From the NCBI GenBank assembly GCA_938003515.1, contig CALKYL010000285.1, forward strand, positions 1 to 8,673: a DNA stretch of 8,673 bases, given 5' to 3'. A model generated the notes under the pieces. That model did not search any database, was not told the origin of the DNA, and worked only from the letters and a program-made list of their open reading frames with translations. A program made the position numbers and the translations under genes. This document shows positions 1-7,388 of the stretch, piece by piece (within the stretch, counting starts at the first letter, position 1; each line of letters opens with the position of its first letter). This DNA comes from an uncultured bacterium (lineage in GTDB: Bacteria > Planctomycetota > UBA1135 > UBA2386).

Positions 1-105
1 GAGGCCTTAACGGTTTCCGCACGGCCCGGCCTACCTTGCGCCGCGTCACCGGCTGCCCGCCTCGGGCCCGGCTCCTTTCCCCCGAAGTCCCCCGAACAAG
101 CAACC

Positions 106-2106
106 ATGAACCGTCTTCCCTCGCTGCTCGGTTCCACGATGGCGCTCACGCTGGCGGCGGCCGGCGCGGCCCAGAACCTGACCGGCAGCCTCGGCACCGT
201 CATCCCCAGCCCGATCAGCACGTCCGTCACCCTGACCGCTGCGGAGAGCCCGTGGGTCATCAACGGCGACGTCTACGTGCTCGCCGGCGCGACGCTGACC
301 GTGCAGCCCGGCGTCACGCTGCGCAGCTCGAACGGCACGCTCGCCATCACCCGCGGCGCCGACATCGTCGCCGTCGGCACCCAGGACGCCCCGATCACCT
401 GGACCTCCAACCTCGACAACGGCACCTACCGCGCCGGCGTCTGCCAGGAGTGGGGCAACCTGACGATCATGGGTCGCGCCTACGTCAACACGTGCCGCAT
501 CCCGACCAACACCGCCGCGCCGAGCGCGAGCAACTTCGCCGACATGGAGGGCCTGTTCCCGGCCAACACGTCGCTCAACGACTACGGCGGCAACGACGAC
601 AACGACGACAGCGGCTCGTTGGCCTACTGCTCGTTCCGCTACGGCGGCCGCGCGGTCGCCAACGGCGACGAGCTGAACGGCCTGTCGCTCGGCGCCATCG
701 GCCGTGAGACCGACATCCACCACGTCGAGGTCCTCGCCAACGTCGACGACGGCATCGAGATCTGGGGCGGCACGGTCAACCTCAAGTACATCAGCATCTG
801 GAACGTCGGCGACGACAGCTTCGACATCGACCAGGGCTGGCGCGGCAAGGCCCAGTTCGGCCTGATCGTGCAGGGCTACAGCTGCCAGGGCGGCTCGGCG
901 AGCCAGGGCTCGGGCTTCGGCGACAACGCCATCGAGATGGACGGCGCCGAGCAGTGCAACTGGCAGCCGGTCACGACCGCGCGCCTCGCCAACTTCACCG
1001 TCATCGGCTCGACGCCGCAGAACCCGAACGACTCGACCGCCGGCGACGACCTGGTCGAACTGCGCGACAACTGCCGCGTGCAGTTCCTCAACTGCATCTT
1101 CATGGACGGCGGCGACAACGTCTTCGACGACGCGGTCAGCGACAACGAGGCGTGCAACCAGACCGCCAACTGCGCGTCGCTGGTCCCGTCCTCGCTCGCG
1201 CGCTGCCAGACGTCGGCGTCCACGTTCTACGCGACCAACCCGTTCGCGGCGCCGGAGATCAGCCCGGCCCAGGCCTACCAGGCCCAGAACCCCGCGGGCA
1301 ACCAGATCGAGTACCGCGGCTGCCTGTTCTTCAACAACATCCGCCCGCAGGCCTACATCGAGGCCGCGCAGAACTTCATCATCAACCCGGGCACCGGCGT
1401 GTCGGGCGGCGGCGGCACGAACCACGCGAACAACGCGATCGTGACCTCGTCCCCGATCCAGTCGCTGACCCGCGCGGCGTTCTTCTCGCCGAACGGCACC
1501 AACAACGTCGCGCCGGTCACCTTCTGCGACCCGACGCCGGCCAACGCCGCGCTGAACCTCACGGCCGAGTTCCCGACCGACGGCGCCGGCTTCTTCAGCG
1601 AAGCCCGCTTCGCGGGCGCGTTCGCGCCGGGCAACAACTGGCTCGTCGGCTGGAGCGCCGTCAGCCAGTACGGCCTGACGACCAGCTCGCGCGCCAACGA
1701 TCCCATCCTCGGCATCGAGGTCGCGGGCGCCGGCGGCGACCCCGCGCACGGCGCCTTCAACCCGACGACCGGCGCGTCGTCGACGTGGGCGACCGGCTCG
1801 CCGGTCACGCTGTCGGTGTTCAACGCCGGCCCGGCCAGCGTCTCGCTGGTCGTGTTCTCGGAGGCGCCGGCCAACCCGGCGGCGCCGCTCGCCGGCCTGC
1901 CGGTCGGCTTCCTCGGCCTCGGCCCGCAGGTGCTGATCCCCAGCGTCGACGTGCTGCAGGTCGCGGTCGGCGCGGGCGGCACCGCCAGTCTGCCGACGTT
2001 CACGATGCCGGCCGGCTTCAGCGGCCGCACGTTCTACAGCCAGGCCTTCCCGCTCGACATCGGCACCATCACCAGCAGTGGCGCGCAGCGCCACATCGTG
2101 CCCTGA
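106..2106 (+). CDS. Secreted predicted beta-helix surface protein with extra C-terminal module
   Basis: This 666-residue exported protein has a Sec signal peptide (hydrophobic core about residues 7-21, likely cut after Ala22, GAA|QN). The core, about 25-525, resembles large secreted proteins of Bacteroidetes and other Gram-negatives that are predicted right-handed beta-helices. Matching features are an opening of the TLTVQPGVTL type (a metal-free 'weight of evidence' match by eye), the ITRGADIVAVGTQDAPI segment, a D/N-rich stretch at 158-170 followed by SLAYCSFRYGG, DDGIEIWGGTVNLKYISIWN (about 214-233), DDSFDIDQGWRG (236-247), and the GAF...NNWLVGW block near 510-520. Residues about 531-666 form a separate module ending in SSGAQRHIVP. 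There are 12 cysteines, only two lysines (227 and 248) and many Asp residues, so the protein is strongly acidic. No enzyme motif is visible. The ATG at 106 is chosen for the signal peptide; no clear Shine-Dalgarno or promoter is seen in 1-105. All 21 Arg codons are CGC or CGT. The gene is secreted with high confidence; its function is unknown. Confidence 0.85.
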   Translation: MNRLPSLLGSTMALTLAAAGAAQNLTGSLGTVIPSPISTSVTLTAAESPWVINGDVYVLAGATLTVQPGVTLRSSNGTLAITRGADIVAVGTQDAPITWTSNLDNGTYRAGVCQEWGNLTIMGRAYVNTCRIPTNTAAPSASNFADMEGLFPANTSLNDYGGNDDNDDSGSLAYCSFRYGGRAVANGDELNGLSLGAIGRETDIHHVEVLANVDDGIEIWGGTVNLKYISIWNVGDDSFDIDQGWRGKAQFGLIVQGYSCQGGSASQGSGFGDNAIEMDGAEQCNWQPVTTARLANFTVIGSTPQNPNDSTAGDDLVELRDNCRVQFLNCIFMDGGDNVFDDAVSDNEACNQTANCASLVPSSLARCQTSASTFYATNPFAAPEISPAQAYQAQNPAGNQIEYRGCLFFNNIRPQAYIEAAQNFIINPGTGVSGGGGTNHANNAIVTSSPIQSLTRAAFFSPNGTNNVAPVTFCDPTPANAALNLTAEFPTDGAGFFSEARFAGAFAPGNNWLVGWSAVSQYGLTTSSRANDPILGIEVAGAGGDPAHGAFNPTTGASSTWATGSPVTLSVFNAGPASVSLVVFSEAPANPAAPLAGLPVGFLGLGPQVLIPSVDVLQVAVGAGGTASLPTFTMPAGFSGRTFYSQAFPLDIGTITSSGAQRHIVP

Positions 2107-2125
2107 TCGGAGGCGCCATCGAGAA

Positions 2126-2156
2126 ACGATCGCGTCCGCATCGCGGGCGCGATCGT
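2126..2156 (+). terminator. Strong hairpin after the beta-helix gene, candidate terminator
   Basis: ACGATCGCG (2126-2134) is the exact reverse complement of CGCGATCGT (2148-2156). The inner bases TCCG (2135-2138) pair with CGGG (2144-2147), including one G-U, giving a 13-bp stem with a 5-nt loop. It begins 20 bp after the stop codon of the upstream gene. No T-tract follows, only CGTTCGCC, so it is not a classical intrinsic terminator. In GC-rich genomes such hairpins may still end transcripts or protect 3' ends. Confidence 0.45.
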
Positions 2157-2170
2157 CGTTCGCCAGTGGA

Positions 2171-2202
2171 CGGCAGGTGGTGGCGCGAGCCGCCGCCTGC
2201 CG
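2171..2202 (+). promoter_or_regulatory. Second tandem hairpin with a GCGA tetraloop before the lipoprotein gene
   Basis: The left arm 2171-2184 pairs with the right arm 2189-2202 to give a 14-bp stem with two G-U pairs, closed by a GCGA loop (2185-2188), which fits the stable GNRA tetraloop class. It lies 14 bp after the first hairpin and ends 30 bp before the ATG at 2233. It could be a second terminator element, a leader structure in the downstream mRNA, or an mRNA-stabilising structure. The G-U pairs form only in the + strand RNA, which favours a role in rightward transcripts. Confidence 0.35.
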
Positions 2203-2232
2203 GCAGTCGTTGAGAGACCGAATACGCCAGCG

Positions 2233-3531
2233 ATGATGAAGACGACGTTCGCCGTCTCTTGTCCGGTCCTTTGTGCCCTCGTCCTCGCCGCCTGCCAGCG
2301 CGCGGACGACGCAGGATCCCGCGCGCCCGGTGCGGCCGCCGACGCGGCTTCGGCGCGAGCCGCGCCGAAGCAGCTCCGCGACACCGACGTCGAGCCGTTC
2401 CAGCGCGAGCTGCTCGAGCTGGCCTTCGACGCCGCGTGCCGGTTCCCCGAGGGCGGGCACGACAAGAACCGTTCGCGTGCCCAGGAGCAGGTCGTGATCG
2501 CCTGCTTCGAGCTCGACCAGCCGCTGCTCGCGCTGTCGTTCGCGCCGCGGGTCACCGGCTGGCGGCGCGGGGTCGCCTACGCCGACTATGCGTGGTACAG
2601 CGCCTCGCACGGCGTGACCGCCAACGTCGCGCGCTACCTCGAGCTCGCGCAGGACGTGCTCGCGCAGGAGGCGAAGGACCCGAACGCGCAGGCGTGGCGC
2701 GGGGACACGATCCGCGTCAAGGTGGCGCGCGCGTGGCGCGCCCTCGGCGACGAGGCCCGGGCCGACGCGGTGCTGCGGGACGTCACCGAGGGCTCGGCCG
2801 ACGCGATCGACGAGCGTTGGGCGAACACCGTCGCCGACAAGGTCGCGACGCTGACCCCGGACACGGTGCTCGGCGAGCTCCAGAAGATCGCCTTGGCGAT
2901 GCCGGAGACGCCGGTCGGCGAACAGTTCACCGGCCTCGTCATCATGGCGCGCGCCCACGGCCACTTCTTCGACGACGCGGCGCTGCGGCCGAAGCTCGAG
3001 GAGCGGCTGCGCGACGCTTCGGCCGGGCTGCCCCCGGACGTGCAGCTCCGGGCGCTGCGCATGCTCGCCGAGAACCACCTCGAGCACGGGGACGACGCGG
3101 GCGCTCTGCGCGTCGTCGGCGACATCGCCGACTTCGTCGGCCGGCTGCAGTGGCGGCCCGAGGAGCTGATCCCGACGCTGGCGTGGATCGCGGAGCTGCG
3201 CGTGCGGGCCGGGGACCGCGAGCGCGCACGCAGCGAGCTGGTCGCGCTGCTCGAGCGCTACATGGAGGCCCGGGACGAGATCACCGACATCTACCGTGCC
3301 GAGACGCTGCGGCCGCTGGCGCTCGTCTGGCACGAGCTCGGCGACGCCGAGCAGGTCGAGGGCCTGCTCGCGCTGGTGCTCGAGGAGGGCATGGAGAACC
3401 CCAACTCGAGGCCGCGCTGCAACGACCTGGTCGAGACCTGCGTCGACCTCGCGAAGCACGCCATCGAGCCGTCGCCCGCCCTGTGGCAGCGGCTGCGCCA
3501 GATCCGGGACGGGCTGAGCGACCCGTGGTGA
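2233..3531 (+). CDS. Outer-membrane lipoprotein with TPR-like helical repeats
   Basis: This is a 432-residue lipoprotein. The N-terminus MMKTTFAVSCPVLCALVLAAC carries a lipobox LAAC with the lipidated Cys at 21. The following residue is Gln, not Asp, which by the known sorting rule suggests the outer membrane. An Ala/Arg-rich linker (about 22-47) precedes an all-helical body. TPR-like helix pairs with the A..W..LGD..RA...L pattern are visible at about 160-186, 274-302, 316-344 and 362-386. No catalytic motif is seen. Its stop codon overlaps the start of the TonB-dependent receptor (GTGA, 3528-3531), so the two are probably translationally coupled and work together, for example as receptor assembly or substrate-handling partner. 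TonB2-type clusters of vibrios also include a TPR protein, but that one lies at the far end; equivalence is not shown. ATG 2233 or 2236 could be the start; the spacing to any Shine-Dalgarno is poor. No specific family is recognised. Confidence 0.85.
   Translation: MMKTTFAVSCPVLCALVLAACQRADDAGSRAPGAAADAASARAAPKQLRDTDVEPFQRELLELAFDAACRFPEGGHDKNRSRAQEQVVIACFELDQPLLALSFAPRVTGWRRGVAYADYAWYSASHGVTANVARYLELAQDVLAQEAKDPNAQAWRGDTIRVKVARAWRALGDEARADAVLRDVTEGSADAIDERWANTVADKVATLTPDTVLGELQKIALAMPETPVGEQFTGLVIMARAHGHFFDDAALRPKLEERLRDASAGLPPDVQLRALRMLAENHLEHGDDAGALRVVGDIADFVGRLQWRPEELIPTLAWIAELRVRAGDRERARSELVALLERYMEARDEITDIYRAETLRPLALVWHELGDAEQVEGLLALVLEEGMENPNSRPRCNDLVETCVDLAKHAIEPSPALWQRLRQIRDGLSDPW
3528..3531 (+). 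promoter_or_regulatory. GTGA stop-start overlap, probable translational coupling
   Basis: The lipoprotein gene ends in TGA at 3529-3531 and the receptor starts at GTG 3528-3530. An adjacent in-frame GTG at 3525 is an alternative start. A purine-rich GGGACGGGCTGAG lies just upstream inside the lipoprotein gene and may serve as a weak ribosome site. Such four-base overlaps usually let ribosomes finishing one gene start the next. Confidence 0.65.
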
Positions 3532-6512
3532 GGCGCCGGCTCGTCCTCGGCATCGGCGTGTTCGCCGCCTTCGGCTCGGCGCTGGCCGCGCAGCAGGTCG
3601 GCTCGATCCGCGGCGTCGTATTCGACAAGGACTTCGACGCGCCGCTGTCCGGCGCGCTGGTCCAGGTCGTCGAGACGGGCGACCGCGTCGAGACCAACGA
3701 CCAGGGCAACTTCGTCTTCGCCGAGCTGCAGCCGGGCAACTACACGGTCGTCGTCGCCAAGGACGGCTACGTGCGGCAGGTGCGGGCCACGCCGGTCGAT
3801 CCGGGTCGGCTGACCGACGTGCGCTTCGAGCTCTTGGGGGACTTCACCGACCTCGAGGAGTTCGTCGTGCAGGACTCGCTGCAGGTCACGACCGGCACCG
3901 AGCAGGCGCTGCTCGAGCTGCGCTTCGAGAGCCCGGCGATGGTCGACTCGATCAGCCGCGACCTGATGGCCAAGGCCAACGCCGGCGACGCCGCCGACGC
4001 GCTGCGGCTCGTCTCCGGCGCGTCGACGCAGCAGGGCAAGTCGGCGGTCATCCGCGGCCTGCCGGACCGCTACGTCAGCTCGCAGATGAACGGCGTGCTG
4101 CTGCCGAGCTCGGACGAGGACAAGCGCGCGATCGAGCTCGACCAGTTCCCGTCGGCGGTCATCGAGAGCCTGCAGGTCAGCAAGACGTTCACGCCCGACC
4201 AGCAGGGCAACGCGTCGGGCGGCGCGGTCAACGTCGTGCTGCGCGGCGTGCCCGAGGAGCCGCTGTTCTTCAACTGGAAGGTCGGCACGAGCTACAACCC
4301 GCAGGTCACCGGGCGCAACGACTTCCTGACCTACGACGACGGCGGCGTGCACGTGTTCGGCAAGAGCGGCGGCGAACGCTCGATCCAGGAGGAGGGCGAG
4401 AACTGGGAGGGCGCGGTCGGCGCGTCGACCGGTGAGGCGCCGGACAACTTCAAGTGGTCCGGGTCGTTCGGCGGGCGCGTCGACATCGGCGACGGCTGGC
4501 GCGCGGGCGGCTTCGTCAACCTGTTCTACGACCGCAGCGCGAGCTTCTTCCAGAACGGCCGCGACGAGACGCGCGTGATCCAGCAGGTCGGCGACCTGAT
4601 GTCGCCGAAGATCACGCTCGGCACGCTGTCGGACCCGCCGTGGACGACGGCGCTGCTCGAGATCGCCCAGAGCTCGCAGCAGGTGCAGTGGGGCGGGCTC
4701 GCGACCGCCGGCATCGCCAACGACGACCACGCGATCACCGCGGCGCTCCTGTTCACGCGGGCGGCCGAGGACACGGTGACGTTCGCCGAGGACACCCAGG
4801 GCAAGTACTACTTCTTCCCGGGCCACGACCCGGACAACCCGCTGTCGCCGGGCTGGGACCAGCTCGACGCCGCGCCGTTCAACAGGCAGCAGACCCTCGC
4901 CTACACCGAGCGCACGACCGAGACGCTGCAGCTCGGCGGCCGCCACCGCTTCGAGCTCTGGGGCTGGGGACCGATCCAGGGCGTGGAGGTCGACTGGGTC
5001 GTCGCGCAGAGCGCCGCGCTGCGCGACACGCCCGACCGTCGCGAGTTCGGGTCGTTCTGGCTGCCGACCGGCGTCTACCAGCCGCTCAAGCCGGCCGCCG
5101 AGTTCACGCTCGGCAACCTGCAGCGCACGTTCATCCGCATCGAGGAAGAGAGCGACGAGTACGCCGCGAACGTCAAGCTGCCGTTCGAGATCTGGGGCGG
5201 CAAGAAGGGCTACGTCAAGACCGGCTACTTCTCCGACGACGTCACGCGCACGTTCCGGCAGGAGACGTTCAGCAACTTCAACGACCCGATCCTCGTGCCG
5301 TTCACGGGGCCGTTCGAGGGCAACGACTGGAGCCGGAACTGGCGGCTCGAGGACCACCCGATCACCGGCGCCGAGACCGACGTCGACTACGACGGCACCC
5401 AGCAGATCGAGGCGACCTACCTGATGATCGAGCTGCCGCTGCTCGAGTCGCTGCGCGTCATCGGCGGCGTGCGCTGGGAGTCGACGAAGATCGGCATCGT
5501 CAGCGACTGGGAGGACGACGCGACATGGGTGCCGCGGTTCAACCCGGACGGCACGCCGAACTTCAGCCCCGCGGCGTTCCCGGCGCGGCCCGGCGAGCCG
5601 AACTTCGACCCCGACGAGTTCGCGCGGCCGAACCCGACGATCGAGCAGGACGACGTGCTGCCGGCGGTCGCGCTCGTCTACGACGTGCTCGAGGACGTCA
5701 CCCTGCGCGGCACGTACGCCGAGACGCTCGCGCGGCAGACGTTCAAGGAGATCTCGCCGGTCTTCCAGCAGGAGTTCCTCGGCGGTCCGGTGTTCATCGG
5801 CGAGCCGACGCTGAAGATCAGCGAGGTGCAGAACTGGGACCTGCGGCTCGACTACGTGCCGACCGAGGGCTCGCTGTTCTCGGTCTCCTACTTCCGGAAG
5901 ATCATCGACGACCCGATCGAGTACATCGAGATTTCGCTGCCGTTCACGTTCACCAAGCCGCTCAACTTCCCGCGCGGCACGCTGAGCGGCTACGAGGTCG
6001 AGGCGCGGCAGGACCTCGGCGCGCTGTGGGAGCCGCTCGGCGGCCTGGCGCTCGGCGCCAACTCGACCTGGATCGACGCCACGGTGCGCCGACCCGACGA
6101 CGAGATCCTGCTGTTCGAGCAGTTCCAGGGCGTGCGGCCGAAGACGACGCGCGACATGCTCGACGCGCCGGACTACCTGTGGAACGCGTATGCGACCTAC
6201 GACGTCGCCGCGACCGGCAGCAGCTTCGGCGTGTTCTACACCGTCACCGGCGACACGCTGATCCAGGGCCCCGGCCCGGGCAACGTGGCATACTCGCCGG
6301 CGACCTACGACCGCCGCTACGACAACCTGACCGTCACCCTGCGCCAGCAGCTCGGGCAGGGCGTGCAGCTCTCCCTCGCCGCGTCGAACCTGACGGACGC
6401 CAACCGCCGCCAGGTCTACCGCAGCGAGTTCCTCCCCGAGGACGTCACGCGGCGGGAGTTCCGCCGCGGCATCACCTACTCGCTGTCGATCGGCGGCGAG
6501 ATCCGCTTCTGA
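3528..6512 (+). CDS. TonB-dependent outer-membrane receptor
   Basis: This outer-membrane active transporter has 994 residues when read from GTG 3528. The open frame extends far upstream, but only as a shadow of the preceding gene. The GTG start gives MRRRLVLGIGVFAAFGSALA, a clear signal peptide cut near residue 20-21, and overlaps the preceding stop as GTGA. Residues about 25-104 form a carboxypeptidase-regulatory-like beta-sandwich (GSIRGVVFDKDFDAPLSGAL, later GNFVFAELQPGNYTVVV), as in Bacteroidetes-type receptors. A candidate TonB box, EEFVVQ, lies at 110-115. The plug domain follows, with IRGLPDRYVSSQMNGVLLP (175-193), FPSAVIESLQVSKTFTPDQ (207-225) and GNASGGAVNVVLRG (227-240). The remainder is the 22-strand-type barrel, rich in aromatic and acidic loops, ending YSLSIGGEIRF with the terminal Phe typical of barrel proteins. 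The ligand cannot be told; no SusD-like partner is present. The DUF3450 gene follows after 43 bp with no hairpin, which suggests one transcript. Confidence 0.93.
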   Translation: MRRRLVLGIGVFAAFGSALAAQQVGSIRGVVFDKDFDAPLSGALVQVVETGDRVETNDQGNFVFAELQPGNYTVVVAKDGYVRQVRATPVDPGRLTDVRFELLGDFTDLEEFVVQDSLQVTTGTEQALLELRFESPAMVDSISRDLMAKANAGDAADALRLVSGASTQQGKSAVIRGLPDRYVSSQMNGVLLPSSDEDKRAIELDQFPSAVIESLQVSKTFTPDQQGNASGGAVNVVLRGVPEEPLFFNWKVGTSYNPQVTGRNDFLTYDDGGVHVFGKSGGERSIQEEGENWEGAVGASTGEAPDNFKWSGSFGGRVDIGDGWRAGGFVNLFYDRSASFFQNGRDETRVIQQVGDLMSPKITLGTLSDPPWTTALLEIAQSSQQVQWGGLATAGIANDDHAITAALLFTRAAEDTVTFAEDTQGKYYFFPGHDPDNPLSPGWDQLDAAPFNRQQTLAYTERTTETLQLGGRHRFELWGWGPIQGVEVDWVVAQSAALRDTPDRREFGSFWLPTGVYQPLKPAAEFTLGNLQRTFIRIEEESDEYAANVKLPFEIWGGKKGYVKTGYFSDDVTRTFRQETFSNFNDPILVPFTGPFEGNDWSRNWRLEDHPITGAETDVDYDGTQQIEATYLMIELPLLESLRVIGGVRWESTKIGIVSDWEDDATWVPRFNPDGTPNFSPAAFPARPGEPNFDPDEFARPNPTIEQDDVLPAVALVYDVLEDVTLRGTYAETLARQTFKEISPVFQQEFLGGPVFIGEPTLKISEVQNWDLRLDYVPTEGSLFSVSYFRKIIDDPIEYIEISLPFTFTKPLNFPRGTLSGYEVEARQDLGALWEPLGGLALGANSTWIDATVRRPDDEILLFEQFQGVRPKTTRDMLDAPDYLWNAYATYDVAATGSSFGVFYTVTGDTLIQGPGPGNVAYSPATYDRRYDNLTVTLRQQLGQGVQLSLAASNLTDANRRQVYRSEFLPEDVTRREFRRGITYSLSIGGEIRF

Positions 6513-6555
6513 TCCGAGACCCGCTCTTCCGTCCCCAGAACCCTCCGCAATCGCC

Positions 6556-7374
6556 ATGAGACACGACCGTCCAAGCCGGGGAGCGTCCGCGCCGCGCCGC
6601 GCGCTCCTGCCCGCCGTCTGCCTGACGGCCCTGACCGCCGCCGCGCAGGAGCCCGCCGATCCGGTCGAGGTGACCCGCAAGGCGCTGGCCGACTGGACCC
6701 AGACGCAGCGCATCATCTCCGAGGTCAAGCAGGACTGGCGCCTGGGCAAGGAGACGCTGCGTTCGCGCGTCGACGTCGTCAAGCGCGAGATCGAGTCGCT
6801 GACGAAGCGCATCGAGGACGCGCGGACCAGCATCGCGGACGCGGACACGAAGCGCGCCGAGCTGCTCGACGAGAACGAGCGCCGCAAGCAGGTCGCGGAT
6901 GCGCTCGAGCAGCGCATCGCCGCGCTCGAGAACCAGGTGCGCGCGCTGCTGCCGCGCCTGCCGGAGCCGCTGGCCGAGCGCGTCAAGCCGCTGAGCCAGC
7001 GCCTGCCGGAGAGCGCCGAGAAGGCGACCGAGACCAAGCTGTCGCTCAGCGAGCGCTACCAGAACGTCATCGGTGTGCTCAACGAGATCAGCAAGTGGAA
7101 CCGCGAGGTCACGGTCAAGAGCGAGGTGCGGCAGCTCGCGGACGGCTCGAGCGTCGAGGTCGCGGTGATCTACATCGGGCTCGGTCAGGGCTACTACGCG
7201 GGCGGCCGCGACGAGAACGGCAACCCGACGGTCGCCGGCGTCGGCACGGCGACCGCCGAGGGCTGGGTGTGGAAGCCGGCGAACGAGCTGGCCGTGGACA
7301 TCGGCCGCGCGATCGCGGTCTACAAGAACGAGCAGCTCGCGAAGCTCGTTCGGCTGCCGGTGCAGATCCTGTGA
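6556..7374 (+). CDS. DUF3450 family periplasmic coiled-coil protein of a TonB2-type system
   Basis: This 272-residue exported protein has a signal peptide with a charged N-region (MRHDRPSRGASAPRR) and a core at 16-29, probably cut after Ala30 (TAAA|QEP). Residues about 35-130 are a long charged coiled coil (KREIESLTKRIEDARTSIAD and following heptads). The C-terminal half carries features of the DUF3450 family: a hydrophobic VIYIGLGQGYYAGG (204-217), an aromatic GWVWKP (236-241), and a final helix ending KLVRLPVQIL, matching the family's closing LPV. In vibrios and other gammaproteobacteria, DUF3450 genes head TonB2-type clusters before ttpC, exbB, exbD and tonB. The protein is thought to assist the energising complex; its exact role is unknown. 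It lies 43 bp after the receptor and 14 bp before the TtpC-like gene, so it is very likely in the same operon. No Shine-Dalgarno is obvious before ATG 6556. Confidence 0.87.
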   Translation: MRHDRPSRGASAPRRALLPAVCLTALTAAAQEPADPVEVTRKALADWTQTQRIISEVKQDWRLGKETLRSRVDVVKREIESLTKRIEDARTSIADADTKRAELLDENERRKQVADALEQRIAALENQVRALLPRLPEPLAERVKPLSQRLPESAEKATETKLSLSERYQNVIGVLNEISKWNREVTVKSEVRQLADGSSVEVAVIYIGLGQGYYAGGRDENGNPTVAGVGTATAEGWVWKPANELAVDIGRAIAVYKNEQLAKLVRLPVQIL

Positions 7375-7376
7375 GC

Positions 7377-7381
7377 GAGGG
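7377..7381 (+). promoter_or_regulatory. Shine-Dalgarno site of the TtpC-like gene
   Basis: GAGGG at 7377-7381 lies 7 nt before ATG 7389 in the 14-bp gap after the DUF3450 stop. It is the clearest ribosome-binding site in the window and supports 7389 as the start. The other genes here have weak or no visible sites. Confidence 0.65.
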
Positions 7382-7388
7382 CACGACG

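Noticed and set aside
1..105. Possible promoter before the first gene, such as TTGCGC at 36-41
   Set aside because: No matching -10 element lies at a plausible distance and no Shine-Dalgarno is visible before ATG 106. I see nothing else supportable in this stretch.
592..609. Short direct repeat of AACGACGAC inside the beta-helix gene
   Set aside because: It is explained by the coded Asn-Asp-Asp repeat in the D/N-rich segment and is not a separate DNA element.
954..2213. Second + strand open frame inside the beta-helix gene and running into the gap
   Set aside because: It is Arg/Pro/His-rich low-complexity sequence in a shifted frame with no signal or domain; the main frame is clearly the coding one.
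46..3459. Open frame of more than 1,100 codons on the minus strand opposite the first two genes
   Set aside because: It is Arg/Ala/Val/Asp-rich with no domain or signal peptide, and arises because G/C-ending codons on the + strand leave the opposite frame free of stops. The + strand frames carry signal peptides and recognisable families.
2259..3527. Upstream in-frame extension of the receptor frame
   Set aside because: It translates to Arg/Ala-rich sequence overlapping the lipoprotein gene. The signal peptide begins at GTG 3528, so the receptor starts there.
3291..7037. Open frame of about 1,250 codons on the minus strand opposite the receptor and DUF3450 genes
   Set aside because: It is the same high-GC shadow effect; its translation is low-complexity and spans two well-supported + strand genes and their gap.
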